Positions 33,805 through 44,400 of a DNA stretch of 64,000 nucleotides are shown in pieces. Under the pieces are notes generated by a model. That model saw only the letters and a program-made list of their open reading frames with translations, had not been told where the DNA came from and ran no database searches. The number at the start of each line of letters is the position of its first letter. Positions within the stretch are counted from its first letter, which is position 1. The DNA comes from an uncultured Duncaniella sp. (GTDB lineage Bacteria; Bacteroidota; Bacteroidia; Bacteroidales; Muribaculaceae), in NCBI RefSeq assembly GCF_910578445.1, contig NZ_CAJTQC010000006.1, forward strand, positions 273 to 64,272, read 5' to 3'. The translations under genes and the position numbers were made by a program.

Positions 33805-35274
33805 TTATTCTTTAATCGGTCTATCGTCAGGCCAGTCATCCGAACGGAACGATGAAACGGGGAGGCCGTCGGTGCTGAACAAATCTCCTTCCGAAGCATT
33901 CTCAAACGCATAGCGAACAGCCACAGGATGAGGAACTTTATCGCTCTTCACCATAACTTTACTACGCGATATCCAAGCTTTGGCCGGATGGAACACACGG
34001 TCCTCACCGGCAAGCTTAAACTGCTTCGACTCGAAGCTCTGCTTTCCGGCAATCCATTCGGGAGCACGGTCAAAGCTAACAATAACAGTGTCGCCCTTCA
34101 CCTCCATCGATTTATAGACGGGGCTTTCAGCACCTATGCCCTTGATACCATAAGTCTTGTTGAGAGCAAGAAGCGCAAGACGCTCGCCGGGAATCTGCTT
34201 TTTCGGAGGATGGATTCCCTCTGACCAACCGGCGTCCATCAGCACTGCCATGCCTGTATTTGGGACAATATGCTCGACACGTGCCTGAGCCTCGCGAAGA
34301 TAAGCCGAATTGATAATTTCCTTACCCGGTTCGGTTATAATCGCATAATCATAAGGCGCGATCTGGCAATAATAGAACGGAAACTCACCCTGTCCCCAGA
34401 GATTGCGCCACCCCTTTATCATGGTCGAGAACATGTCGGTGTAGGTATGCGCGCGATTCCAGTTGTCCTCGCCCTGATACCAGATGACACCACGCATGGC
34501 CATACCGATAAGCGGATTAAGCATGCCTTTGAAAAGCACACTCGGAGTGCGGTTTTTTGAAGGAATCTTGCCATCAACGGCAGGGATTTTAGCTGCTGCT
34601 TCCGGAAAGGCCTGAAGCATATCGTCGTTCATCCACGCTTCGCAAGCCGAACCGCCCCATGCCACGACAACAAGACCGACAGGAACATCGAGCATATCCT
34701 CTATCTGACGTCCGAAGAAATAGGCCGTGGCACTGAAATTTCTTACACTTTCAGGCGAAGCCTCAGCCCATGAGCCGGTCACATCGTCGACAGGAACGGT
34801 TGATGAATTGCGCTTGACGGTAAAAAGACGGATATTAGGGTTACGGCTTTTCAGTGTGGCCATATTCGCACCCTCTACCGGCTGATTCTTAAATCCTTTC
34901 ATCGGCATCTCCATGTTGCTCTGTCCTGAACAAAGCCACACTTCACCAAGCATCACATTGTTGAGCGTCATGGGGCTACCGTCGCTGACAGTGACGGTAT
35001 AAGGCCCTCCGGCTGAAGGAGTGGGAATTGTAATTTTCCATTTACCATCTTTCCCGGCTTTTGTTTTGTAGACTTCCGAAGTCCATCCGGGTGTGACAGT
35101 AACGGTTGACGATGCCTTGGCTGTGCCCCACATTTTTGCATCGGCATTCTGCTGCATCACCATGTTGTCGCCAAAAAACGCAGGCATCTTGACCTCAGCC
35201 TCTGCCATAAGGCCGAGCGTAAGGAAAGCAGCGAGACTTAATCCTTTATACAAGGAACTATTATTGTTTTTCAT
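33805..35274 (-). CDS. SASA-type acetylesterase (sialate O-acetylesterase family)
   Basis: Exported SGNH-fold esterase of 489 residues with a signal peptide at about 1-27. The nucleophile block reads WLCSGQSNMEMP (Ser119), the oxyanion Gly/Asn positions appear in VVAWGGSACEAWM, and the catalytic His is probably that in EGIHPPKKQ. A beta-sandwich insertion (about 55-105) is typical of the family. Members deacetylate sialic acid or plant cell-wall glycans. RG-II carries O-acetyl groups on aceric acid and 2-O-methyl-fucose in chain B, so deacetylation before GH139 or GH127 action is the likely role. It sits between the GH139-like and GH106 genes. Confidence 0.82.
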   Translation of the reverse strand: MKNNNSSLYKGLSLAAFLTLGLMAEAEVKMPAFFGDNMVMQQNADAKMWGTAKASSTVTVTPGWTSEVYKTKAGKDGKWKITIPTPSAGGPYTVTVSDGSPMTLNNVMLGEVWLCSGQSNMEMPMKGFKNQPVEGANMATLKSRNPNIRLFTVKRNSSTVPVDDVTGSWAEASPESVRNFSATAYFFGRQIEDMLDVPVGLVVVAWGGSACEAWMNDDMLQAFPEAAAKIPAVDGKIPSKNRTPSVLFKGMLNPLIGMAMRGVIWYQGEDNWNRAHTYTDMFSTMIKGWRNLWGQGEFPFYYCQIAPYDYAIITEPGKEIINSAYLREAQARVEHIVPNTGMAVLMDAGWSEGIHPPKKQIPGERLALLALNKTYGIKGIGAESPVYKSMEVKGDTVIVSFDRAPEWIAGKQSFESKQFKLAGEDRVFHPAKAWISRSKVMVKSDKVPHPVAVRYAFENASEGDLFSTDGLPVSSFRSDDWPDDRPIKE

Positions 35275-35292
35275 CTGTGAAATATCTATGTT

Positions 35293-38200
35293 TTATTTTT
35301 CTGAAATCACACTTACCGAGACCGGACCTGTCAGTCCCGCAGGTATCAATGCCGCCTCAGGACGACGATATTTACCGTTTGTCCATATTCCATCGAAAGG
35401 AGCTTTGCCGTTATCCGCACCAAGAAGAGCGTTGGCCCATGTGTTGGTGACATCAATCGTAAGATTGTTGCGTCCCTTCTTGACCGCATCGGTAATGTCG
35501 ACGGTGTAAGGTGCAGTCCAGACTATGCCGCATTCCTTACCGTTGACCTTGACGGTAGCCACATCATACAGACCTTCAAGATTAAGCACCACACGGTCGT
35601 CCTTGGAAAATTTCGGAGCTTTGAATGTAGTTGAGTAGACAGCTGTTCCCGAATAATAGCGGATATCATCATCCGACGCGGAAGTCCAGTCAAAGAGTTC
35701 CGGACTCTCAACCTTACGACCTGTTGTCTTAAATTCGACTGCCCACTTTGAAGGCTTCAGCACAGTTTTAGTTTCCTTTGTAACAGAAGCCGTCCCTGAA
35801 GTCGCATTGGTCGGCTCGCGGAACACGATAAAGCCTGATTCAGCACCGTCAAGATTCATTTTCACATCAGTGCGGCCATTTGCGCTTGTCCAGTCAAGAT
35901 TCCGGTCAATAGTTCCTGTCATCGGATTCCATAGCTCGGGCACACGGCCTGACACACGGAATGAGGCGGTAAATTCTCTCGGCTGCTCCTCCTGATTCGA
36001 TATGAAATAGAGGTCAACATTGTCACCGTCATGACGGCGGTGAGTCCACGCCACATTTTCCGGCACGACTACATCGCGTTCGAGACCATAAGCCGAGAAA
36101 TCATCATTCACATAAGGCAGCTGCGGAACGACTACACCGGCTTTGACCAACTCGGCGACCTTTGCCCTCACCTCAGGGCTGAGTGTCGTGTCGGGCATTA
36201 GCGGATGTGCCATCGGGAGCACCAGCACACGGTAAGAAGCACCACCCGGAAGAGTCAGGCGACCGTTTTCAGCCTTTGCCAGACGCAGGAGCGCATCCTT
36301 GTTCATTGAATCATAGTTGTAGCCACGCATCGGGTTGACCCATTTTTCAGGGTCGGCCATATTGGCTGAGTGAGAAACACCTACAGGCTTGGTGCGCAGC
36401 GGTTGTCCCACGTTGGCCAGACGCACACGCTCGGATTCGACACGTTCAGCACCGAAAATTCCGGGAAGCGATGGCACAAGACGGTCGGGCAACACGGCAC
36501 GTCGAGGAATCTCCTCGCCGGTAAACACGGCAATGTCAGTCATAGGAGTTCCATATTGCAAAAGAGCCTGCGCACGGCGCATATAGTCGGTAAGACCCTT
36601 TCCACCGTCGGCAAACCAAGTGTTGTCGCGTTGGAAAAAGAGACCGATTCCATCGAGAGTCATGCCCGGCTTTTTATCCAGATAAGGATTGTGAGTATTG
36701 ACGTGATAGAAAATCCTATTGATTCCGAGCGCATAGTTACGGTCAAGGAGTGTCTTGAGCGTGGCAGGTGTCTCGTCCCATGTTCCGCGCAACTCGGTGA
36801 ATCCCTCTGCCTGAATGATATTCTTGCCATAGACATGACCACCGTGGATAGCGTCGATCATATCGTTGGGCTTGTCATGCGTAGGGCTGTTGAGCCAGAA
36901 CTCACCCATCGGGAAGTCCACGGCCTGATAGTGCATCATGCCGTCGCTGACCATAGTCGGCGAAACACATTCGGCAGAGAAAAGGCAGTCATATTCTTTT
37001 GCCTTCTCGGCAAGGACATCATAGAACACATCGACCACAAGTTCGGCAATAGTAGTGCGGACATCGCGGAGCACCTTCTCAGAAGTAACCACATCGTCGA
37101 CAGGCACACCGGCAAACAATGGAAGATAAGGCATGATGTCGTAGCCACGGCGACGCTTGAACTCAGCTGCGAAGTTGTCGCTCCAGTTTTGGCTACCGCA
37201 TTCCCAGCTGTCGACGTGCATATATTTGAGCACTTTTTTGGCAATCTCCGGGTTCGTCTTCACGAATGCCTGGCCAAACCAGTTGTCAAACTGCTTTGCC
37301 ACTCCTTCCCGGCTGAACTTGTCGACTTCGAGACCCTGACCTGCACCGCCGGTTGCATTAGTGTGGCCGGTCGAGGTATGCCCTATACGCATGATGCGCC
37401 ACTCACCTTCAGGCAGTGAGGCCGAGAGCGCACCGTTGCGCAACTGAGATGTAAGGTCGATAATCTCCTCTTTTTTCACACACAGTTCAGCCGGAATCTC
37501 CGTCGCTGTGGTCTCGGGGGCTACACGCCACACAAGACCGGCCTTGCCTTCCCACTGGTTGAGTTTAGGCTCACCGCTGAGCACAATCTCCTTTATCTTG
37601 AGATTGGGTTTCCATTTTGCAGCATCCATATCCTCGTTTCCGGGCTCACTTCCTGCCGGAGTCCAGTCAAAGCGGAAATACTTTGCTTTTGTCGGAGGAA
37701 TCGCATGCGTGCTCTGGGCATCCGTATTCTGCCAGCCCTGACGCGCAGGCTGCAATTGCTTCACTTCCTGAAAATATTTTCCGTCGTTGCTCGCATAAAT
37801 TTTCAGACGATGAGCCTGATAATTGTTGCCGGAAAGGATTATCTCGACATTGTCGACATCAACCGGCTCTGAATACTCATACTGTATCCAGCACGGAACA
37901 GACGACCGTATCACACCCTTTTCATCAATGTTGACTCCCTTCCCTTGCGGGACTACGGCATCGACATTTCCGACTGTAATTTTAGGTCGTTCCGCAATCT
38001 TACGGCCTTTGACCGGCATCGCGAGAATCGCTATATCCTCATAATATCCTTTATAATTTTCAGGTATGGGCAGAATGAGATTCTCGACAGTGCCACCTTT
38101 AATAATAGTGTCGGCGGTGACAACTTTCTGCATCGACTCGGCAGGACTTATCCAAGGACCTCCGGCAAGAGCAAAACCGTCGCATATATGCATGCCGAGT

Positions 38201-38529
38201 TTCAGACCGAGACTGTCGGCAATCTCCATACTGCGGCCGACAAGACGCCACCATTCCGGAGAGAGCTGAGGTGCTTTTCCCTCATACTGCGCTCCGGCCT
38301 CGACCGATTTGATCGGCATGAGATACGTTCCGCCCAATCCGACCTGTTTCATGGCTTCAAGATCGGCCTTGATGCCTTCCTCTGTCACCGCGCCATACAT
38401 CCAATACCAGAAACACCATGGATTGGCCTCGAAAGGTGGATTGGCAAAAGCCCGCTCAAGTGTCGGACCGGCCGACACGTTGAGAGCGAGCATTGCGGTT
38501 GCAGATAATAATATGCTGCGTAATTTCAT
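35293..38529 (-). CDS. GH106 alpha-L-rhamnosidase
   Basis: Exported enzyme of 1078 residues with a signal peptide at about 1-20. The mature start FANPPFEANPWCFWYWMYG, followed by GGTYLMPIKSVEAG and WWRLVGRSMEIADSLGLKLG, is characteristic of GH106. The catalytic TIM barrel includes FSAECVSPTMVSDG (about 517-528) and IQAEGFTELRGTWDE (about 574-588), which hold conserved acidic residues. C-terminal beta-sandwich domains (FVIFREPTNA; WTAPYTVDITDAVKKG) follow. GH106 acts on terminal alpha-L-rhamnose, and the RG-II enzyme of this family acts on chain A. Confidence 0.9.
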   Translation of the reverse strand: MKLRSILLSATAMLALNVSAGPTLERAFANPPFEANPWCFWYWMYGAVTEEGIKADLEAMKQVGLGGTYLMPIKSVEAGAQYEGKAPQLSPEWWRLVGRSMEIADSLGLKLGMHICDGFALAGGPWISPAESMQKVVTADTIIKGGTVENLILPIPENYKGYYEDIAILAMPVKGRKIAERPKITVGNVDAVVPQGKGVNIDEKGVIRSSVPCWIQYEYSEPVDVDNVEIILSGNNYQAHRLKIYASNDGKYFQEVKQLQPARQGWQNTDAQSTHAIPPTKAKYFRFDWTPAGSEPGNEDMDAAKWKPNLKIKEIVLSGEPKLNQWEGKAGLVWRVAPETTATEIPAELCVKKEEIIDLTSQLRNGALSASLPEGEWRIMRIGHTSTGHTNATGGAGQGLEVDKFSREGVAKQFDNWFGQAFVKTNPEIAKKVLKYMHVDSWECGSQNWSDNFAAEFKRRRGYDIMPYLPLFAGVPVDDVVTSEKVLRDVRTTIAELVVDVFYDVLAEKAKEYDCLFSAECVSPTMVSDGMMHYQAVDFPMGEFWLNSPTHDKPNDMIDAIHGGHVYGKNIIQAEGFTELRGTWDETPATLKTLLDRNYALGINRIFYHVNTHNPYLDKKPGMTLDGIGLFFQRDNTWFADGGKGLTDYMRRAQALLQYGTPMTDIAVFTGEEIPRRAVLPDRLVPSLPGIFGAERVESERVRLANVGQPLRTKPVGVSHSANMADPEKWVNPMRGYNYDSMNKDALLRLAKAENGRLTLPGGASYRVLVLPMAHPLMPDTTLSPEVRAKVAELVKAGVVVPQLPYVNDDFSAYGLERDVVVPENVAWTHRRHDGDNVDLYFISNQEEQPREFTASFRVSGRVPELWNPMTGTIDRNLDWTSANGRTDVKMNLDGAESGFIVFREPTNATSGTASVTKETKTVLKPSKWAVEFKTTGRKVESPELFDWTSASDDDIRYYSGTAVYSTTFKAPKFSKDDRVVLNLEGLYDVATVKVNGKECGIVWTAPYTVDITDAVKKGRNNLTIDVTNTWANALLGADNGKAPFDGIWTNGKYRRPEAALIPAGLTGPVSVSVISEK

Positions 38530-38550
38530 CTATTTATTTTTTAGCTGCGA

Positions 38551-41391
38551 CTATTCGAAATTAAGAAGGATGCGTCCGGTGCGCTGACCTGCGACCCATT
38601 TAGGCTGTGACGACGGACCGATAAGGTCGGTTGTGTTGACCTTGTTGCGGACGGGTGGAATCACTTCCATGATTGCAATACCTGTCTTGGGAAGATTGTA
38701 GAGGATGTGGTCGCGTCCGTCACGAGGCTCATACACACCGACATAGCTGTCGGGAGTTTCATTGACGATGGTGATAGTTCCGTCCTGAGTCTTGATGTCC
38801 ATCCAGTCGACATTGGCAAAATAGCCCTTGAATTCGGGATAAGTGAAGCTTTCAGCAGGAATGGGGTCGTTGTAGTCGTTTTCCCACACACCATACTGCG
38901 GACCGTGGAGACGGTTTTGCCATACACGGTAAGGACCGTCGCCGACCCAACGCTTGCTGATGACTTTGTTTTCAGGGAAGTCAAACTTCACACCCATGAG
39001 GTCGATGACTCCATTGAAATTATAAGCGAAGTCAAGAGCGGCGCTACCGTCGGGGGCGATTGTCCACTTGGCATTGTCGAAGTTTCCAAGCTTATAGTCA
39101 GCGGTGACAACAACATCATTGCCTACCTTCTCGGCCTTGATACCGGTGAACTGACCGGCATCATCGAATTCAGTGTATTGGGTTTTCTTCTTCTCGGCTT
39201 CCTTATCGTCATGATTATAGAAACCGTCCATCGAACGGTCAGAACGTTTGGCGACTATCACACGCGGGCCATCGGTCAGTTCGATACGACGTCCGTTGAC
39301 ATCGACACCAATGAGACGACCGTTCTTCTTGCTGAAATGATAGGTGCGGTTGTTGGCGCTGACAGTGAGCTCATCGCTTGTCTCGTTCCACGAAGGAGCG
39401 ACACCCGATTTCGCAGTCTGAGCGGCCTTTGACTTACCCTCAATCTGATGAGACCATGTAAAGAGGTCATCGCCGTAGTTGTCAGTTACGGTAAGTTCGA
39501 TTGCATCCGCCTCCGGTTTAAGAGTCGGGATGGTTACCGAACCGTTGCTGCGGGCAGGAATATCAGGGAAATTCACCTTGCCTTCGGCAACCACGCGGGC
39601 ATCGCCCTTTGTTCCGGGAGCAGGCATGGCAAGCTGTCGCCATGTGAGTGAGCAATCCTTGAGATTTGTGAAGTCATAACGGTTTTCGACAGAGAGAGCT
39701 CCATCAAAATCAGGAGTGAATTTATCGTTCATTATCTGTATCGGATTCCAGACTTCCTTGACAGTCCAGTAGCTGCCTTCCTTCTCATGGTGAGGGCCGA
39801 CGATGCCGTCAGCTCCATAGTTGCCGCAGTTGTCGATAAATCCGTCCATATCCACACGCTTGACACCCTCGTCGGCAAGCACCCAGAGGAAGCCACCGGC
39901 ACAACGGGGATGATTGCGCATCATTTCCCAGTAGTCATAGAGGCCTGCGCCGTGACCTCCGTCATAAAGACCGTGGAGGAATTCGGTAGGCATGAAGATT
40001 TCGGGAAGGCGCATGTAGTTCTGGCTTTCGCCATAGGAACGGTAGTGCATTGTCTCGAATCCTCCGAAATTACCCTGCGGATGAAGCACCGGGCGCTTCT
40101 GCGGATCATATTTGTGGAATTCGCCGTTGAGTTCGTCGTTCCAGCCCTTTTCATTACCGTTGCTCCACCAGATGATTGAAGGATGGTTGACATCGCGCTC
40201 CACCATTTCCTTGACAAGCTTCTGGCCGGTGATGGTTTCGTGCTTGCCGTGCCATCCCGTAAGCTCGTCCATTACATAAAGGCCGAGGGAGTCACAGATT
40301 TCATAGAATTCAGGATCGGCAGGATAGTGCGACAGACGCACGGCGTTCATGTTCATCGACTTGATGAGCTTCACGTCTTCAAGATTCATCTGTCGGCTGA
40401 GAGTGCGACCGCTTTCAGGGCGGAAGCTGTGACGATTGACACCGCGGATGTTGATTTTCTTGCCATTGATATAAAGGCCATCGCTTTCACGTACTTCGAT
40501 TGTACGGAAACCGAATTTCTTGTTTTCCTTGTGCAACACTTTGCCTGAAGCGTCGGCAAGAGTGAATTCAGCCTTGTAAAGTTCGGGGGTCTCAGCGCTC
40601 CAAGTTTTGGGGGCATCGACTTTTACCTCGACCTGAGTGTCGCCCGCACCGGGACGCAGCGCTGTCACCGACTCACCGACCTTCTTACCATTGCGGTCTG
40701 TGATGACAGTAGTGATTTTTCCACCCTCGACAGGCATGCTCAGCGTGCAGTCTGCCGTAAACTTGCCATCGGCCTTCGCATCAATGGCTATATGCTTGAG
40801 GTTGAGAGCCGGGCGAGCCTGCATGAAAACAGGACGCCAGATTCCGCCGAAATTCCAGTAGTCGGCACGACGTTCTGAAAGATTGACTCCTGCATTCTCG
40901 CTCTCTTTTTCAACCGTCACCTCGATGCGGTTTTTCTTCTTCGGGCCGAAGAACACACGGTCACTCACGTCATAGATGAAACGATAGAAACCGCCCTGAT
41001 GCTTCGAGCCGGCCTTGCGGCCATTGATGAGCACATATGTGTCGGTCATCGCGGCTTCAAACACAAGCTCGATCTGCTTTCCGCGCCACGACTCCGGGAG
41101 TTCGAATTCATATTTATAGATACCTTTTTCATCGGCAACTCCTTCAGGAAAGGCTTTGCCATAAAATTTCATACCATACTGATATGTGCCGAATCCCTGC
41201 AATTCCCAGCATGAAGGTACTCCGATTTTCGACCATTTGCCTGAATTATTACCGTCGGTACACATGAAGTCCCATTCGACCATATCGTCTGCACCTGTTC
41301 CTGAGAGGTACTGACGCTCGGTGTTCACTGATTGTCCCATCAGCGTCATACCTGCCAGCAATGAGCAGATAGTTACTACAGATTTTTTCAT
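38551..41391 (-). CDS. GH2 family glycoside hydrolase (beta-galactosidase-like)
   Basis: Exported enzyme of 946 residues. The ATG at 41391 is preferred because the signal peptide MKKSVVTICSLLAGMTLMG begins there; an in-frame ATG at 41421 would add ten residues. It has the LacZ order: jelly-roll (VPSCWELQGFGTYQYG), immunoglobulin-like domains, and a TIM barrel with RGVNRHSFRPESG, acid/base Glu in WWSNGNEKGW (about 410) and nucleophile Glu in MPTEFLHG (about 469), then a C-terminal beta domain of the small-chain type. In RG-II the galactose and arabinopyranose of chain B are candidate targets. It is adjacent to a second, more canonical LacZ-like gene, so the two presumably differ in specificity. 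Confidence 0.88.
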   Translation of the reverse strand: MKKSVVTICSLLAGMTLMGQSVNTERQYLSGTGADDMVEWDFMCTDGNNSGKWSKIGVPSCWELQGFGTYQYGMKFYGKAFPEGVADEKGIYKYEFELPESWRGKQIELVFEAAMTDTYVLINGRKAGSKHQGGFYRFIYDVSDRVFFGPKKKNRIEVTVEKESENAGVNLSERRADYWNFGGIWRPVFMQARPALNLKHIAIDAKADGKFTADCTLSMPVEGGKITTVITDRNGKKVGESVTALRPGAGDTQVEVKVDAPKTWSAETPELYKAEFTLADASGKVLHKENKKFGFRTIEVRESDGLYINGKKINIRGVNRHSFRPESGRTLSRQMNLEDVKLIKSMNMNAVRLSHYPADPEFYEICDSLGLYVMDELTGWHGKHETITGQKLVKEMVERDVNHPSIIWWSNGNEKGWNDELNGEFHKYDPQKRPVLHPQGNFGGFETMHYRSYGESQNYMRLPEIFMPTEFLHGLYDGGHGAGLYDYWEMMRNHPRCAGGFLWVLADEGVKRVDMDGFIDNCGNYGADGIVGPHHEKEGSYWTVKEVWNPIQIMNDKFTPDFDGALSVENRYDFTNLKDCSLTWRQLAMPAPGTKGDARVVAEGKVNFPDIPARSNGSVTIPTLKPEADAIELTVTDNYGDDLFTWSHQIEGKSKAAQTAKSGVAPSWNETSDELTVSANNRTYHFSKKNGRLIGVDVNGRRIELTDGPRVIVAKRSDRSMDGFYNHDDKEAEKKKTQYTEFDDAGQFTGIKAEKVGNDVVVTADYKLGNFDNAKWTIAPDGSAALDFAYNFNGVIDLMGVKFDFPENKVISKRWVGDGPYRVWQNRLHGPQYGVWENDYNDPIPAESFTYPEFKGYFANVDWMDIKTQDGTITIVNETPDSYVGVYEPRDGRDHILYNLPKTGIAIMEVIPPVRNKVNTTDLIGPSSQPKWVAGQRTGRILLNFE

Positions 41392-41449
41392 TGTATCGTT
41401 AGATTTATTTTTTATTTTCATTAGACTGTGTTTCGGATTGTATATTGTG

Positions 41450-44400
41450 TCATTTCAACGGAGTAAAACGCACTTTCAGCGTATGTGCTCCATGAGGAAT
41501 GGCATATTTCTTCAATACACCCGGACCGCAACTGCTGTTTCCAAGCCCAATCACGGCTGCATCAAGATTCAGATAAGTCCGACCGCTGCCTGTCAAATCG
41601 CAATCGTGGGAAACCGCATAGATGTCATTGACAGAGTAAGGAAGTGCAGATGCTGAGATGGTCGAACCGATGGAATTGACCTTCAGACCTCGTCCGGCCT
41701 TGTCGCTTATCGAAATTTCAGCGACCGACTCAAGATTGCCTGAATCCTGCGGACGCGGATAGTGGACATATTGGTCGCCGACCTTAGCCTTCCATCGGCC
41801 TATCGAGGATGCCTCAAGGCGGTCGGGATAATTTTCGGTCGGTCCATAGCCATACCATTCGACATTGTCAAACGCTTTGTCTGCCACAAACACACTTCCA
41901 AGACGTGGAAGTTCCGGGAGATTTCCTTCCGGTGTGTATGTCTGGGCGAGATCTACTGTCCCGTCAGGATAAACGGTGTAGTCGCTTTTGACCTCTATCG
42001 AACCTTCAGCGTAGGAATATTTCTGGGTTGAAGTCACGATTACTGTTCCATCAGCCTCGCGGGTGTCAAACGACACGCATTTCACACTCGGCGAATCAAT
42101 CTTGTTCTTGCTCCAATCCTTGGCCAGCCAGTTTCCGAAACTCTTGTCATTGTCGGTCGGAGCACGGAAGGCTTGGAAATAAGAATCTTCAATGATTTTC
42201 TTACCATTATATATAAGAGCGACGAGATTGCCTGATTTACTGTCCCATTCGGCCGTAAATTTCGGGCCGGAAACCTCGAGCGTTCCTGCTGACTCGGTAA
42301 CCTTAAGTCCCTTACCGGATTTCGGCTGACGGTTGGCGCTTCCAAGGAGATTTTCACGAAGCGCAAGCTGACGGCTGACGATTTCATGACCTGCCGACGC
42401 CCAGTCCGTGTCATTCCGTAGCGTGACTGCTACATTGAGACGCAGATCGGAATTTGAAGCAACTTTCAGTTTTTTGAGATTGACAGTGACATCACCGCTC
42501 TTGCCCGGCGCGAGCGAGGGAAGAGTGAGAGCCACCGGTTTACCGGCCACACCGTCGACAACAGGTGTCCACGTGCATTCATAGCCCGACATGTCGACAT
42601 GGTGGTTGCGGTTGATGAATTCAATGACGGCGTCGCCTGTAGCGGCGTCATATGATTTGAGACTGACAGCCACGGGACTGTAGACTGTCTTGACCTCATA
42701 ATATTTCGGATTGAGCGAACGATCGGCAAACACCACTCCGTTCATGCAGAAAGCTTTCAGATTGGGTTTGTCGCCGAAGTCTCCGCCATAGGCCATCTCG
42801 ACCTTTCCGTCAGGACGGACACGGCTGATGCCTTGGTCAACCCAATCCCAGATGAAGCCACCGGCCATACGCGGATTACTGTAGATTTCATCCCAATATT
42901 CTCCGAAATTACCCATCGCATTACCCATCGCATGAGCATATTCGCTCGTAAGTACAGGACGGTTGTCGTTGGTGCGCTGCGCGATTGACAGCAGGCGCTC
43001 CCAGCGGGCGTTTTCGGCACGCTCCTTATCTTCGCCCTCTTTTATGCCGGGGTTAAGATACTCATCCATCACGCGCGGATAGAAGCGGCTGATAATATCG
43101 ACTGTGGCCGGGTCAGGCTCTCCGTCGACACCCTGAGCACCCTCATAGTGAACAGGACGTGTGGGGTCAAAATCATGAAGCCACGCCGAGATAGCAGCGA
43201 AATTAGGCCCGTAACCGCTTTCGTTGCCCATGCTCCAGAACACAACCGACGGATGATTCTTGTCGCGCTCGGCCATGCGCACGGCTCTGTCGAGGAAAGC
43301 CGCATGCCAGTCGGGAGTGCTCGCGAGAGTTCCACGAAGACCATGTTCTTCAATGTCGGCCTCATCCATGACGTAGAGTCCGAGCGAGTCGCAAAGTTCA
43401 TACCATCGTGGAGCATTCGGATAGTGGCTCGTGCGCACGGCATTCACATTGGCCTGCTTCATAAGCTTGATATCCTTTATCATAAGTTCGTCGGTCATGA
43501 CGCGGGCGGTCTTCGAATCGTGCTCGTGGCGGTTCACGCCACGGAAACGGATAGGACGACCGTTGACCAGCACTTGCCCGTCCTTGACCTCAACGCTCCG
43601 GAAGCCGACCTTGCTGTCAGCGCGTTCGATGACCTTTCCGTCAGCGTCGCATAATTCGAGTTCGAGATCATAAAGCACCGGGGTCTCGGCTGTCCAGAGA
43701 TTCGGAAGACGGACAAGACTTGAGATTCGTCCCATCTTGCGCGGGCCGCGTTGCGGATACCATTCGTTCATCACCGAAGCTTTATGGTCGAGGTCAAGAA
43801 TTTCATTGATGACCACGGTAGTGTCTACCACAGCGGCAAGATTCTTTTGACCGAGCTTCACATGAAGCTTATAGTCAGTCCCGCGCTCACCGTCGTAGAC
43901 CGAAAACTGCGGGTCGAGCTGAAAGACGAAGTCACGGTAATTCCCGTCGGGAAGTGTACGCACTGCAAAATCACGCAGTCTTACATCCGGCGTGTGGAAA
44001 AGCGTCACGTCACGATGTATGCCGGCAAAACGCCAGAAGTCCTGATCTTCGAGATATGAGCCGTCGCTATATTTATAGACCTCGACAGCAATTTCATTTT
44101 TCCCTTCATGAAGATAAGTAGTCACATTGAACTCAGACGGTTCCATGCTTCCCTGCGAATAACCGACGCGCTTGCCGTTGATCCAGACATAGAAGGCGCT
44201 CATCGCACCGTCGAAGCGCAGGAACGTCTGTCCGTCCTTCAGCCATGAGGCAGGGACTTCAAACGACCGGCGGTACTGGCCTGTCGGATTGCGCTCTACA
44301 TATGCCGTATAGTTCTCCTTCGGCGTATCAGTCACGAAGGGTGGATTGATTTTGAATGTATAGCCTGCGGAGGCATAGATAGGAGTGCCGTAACCGTTGA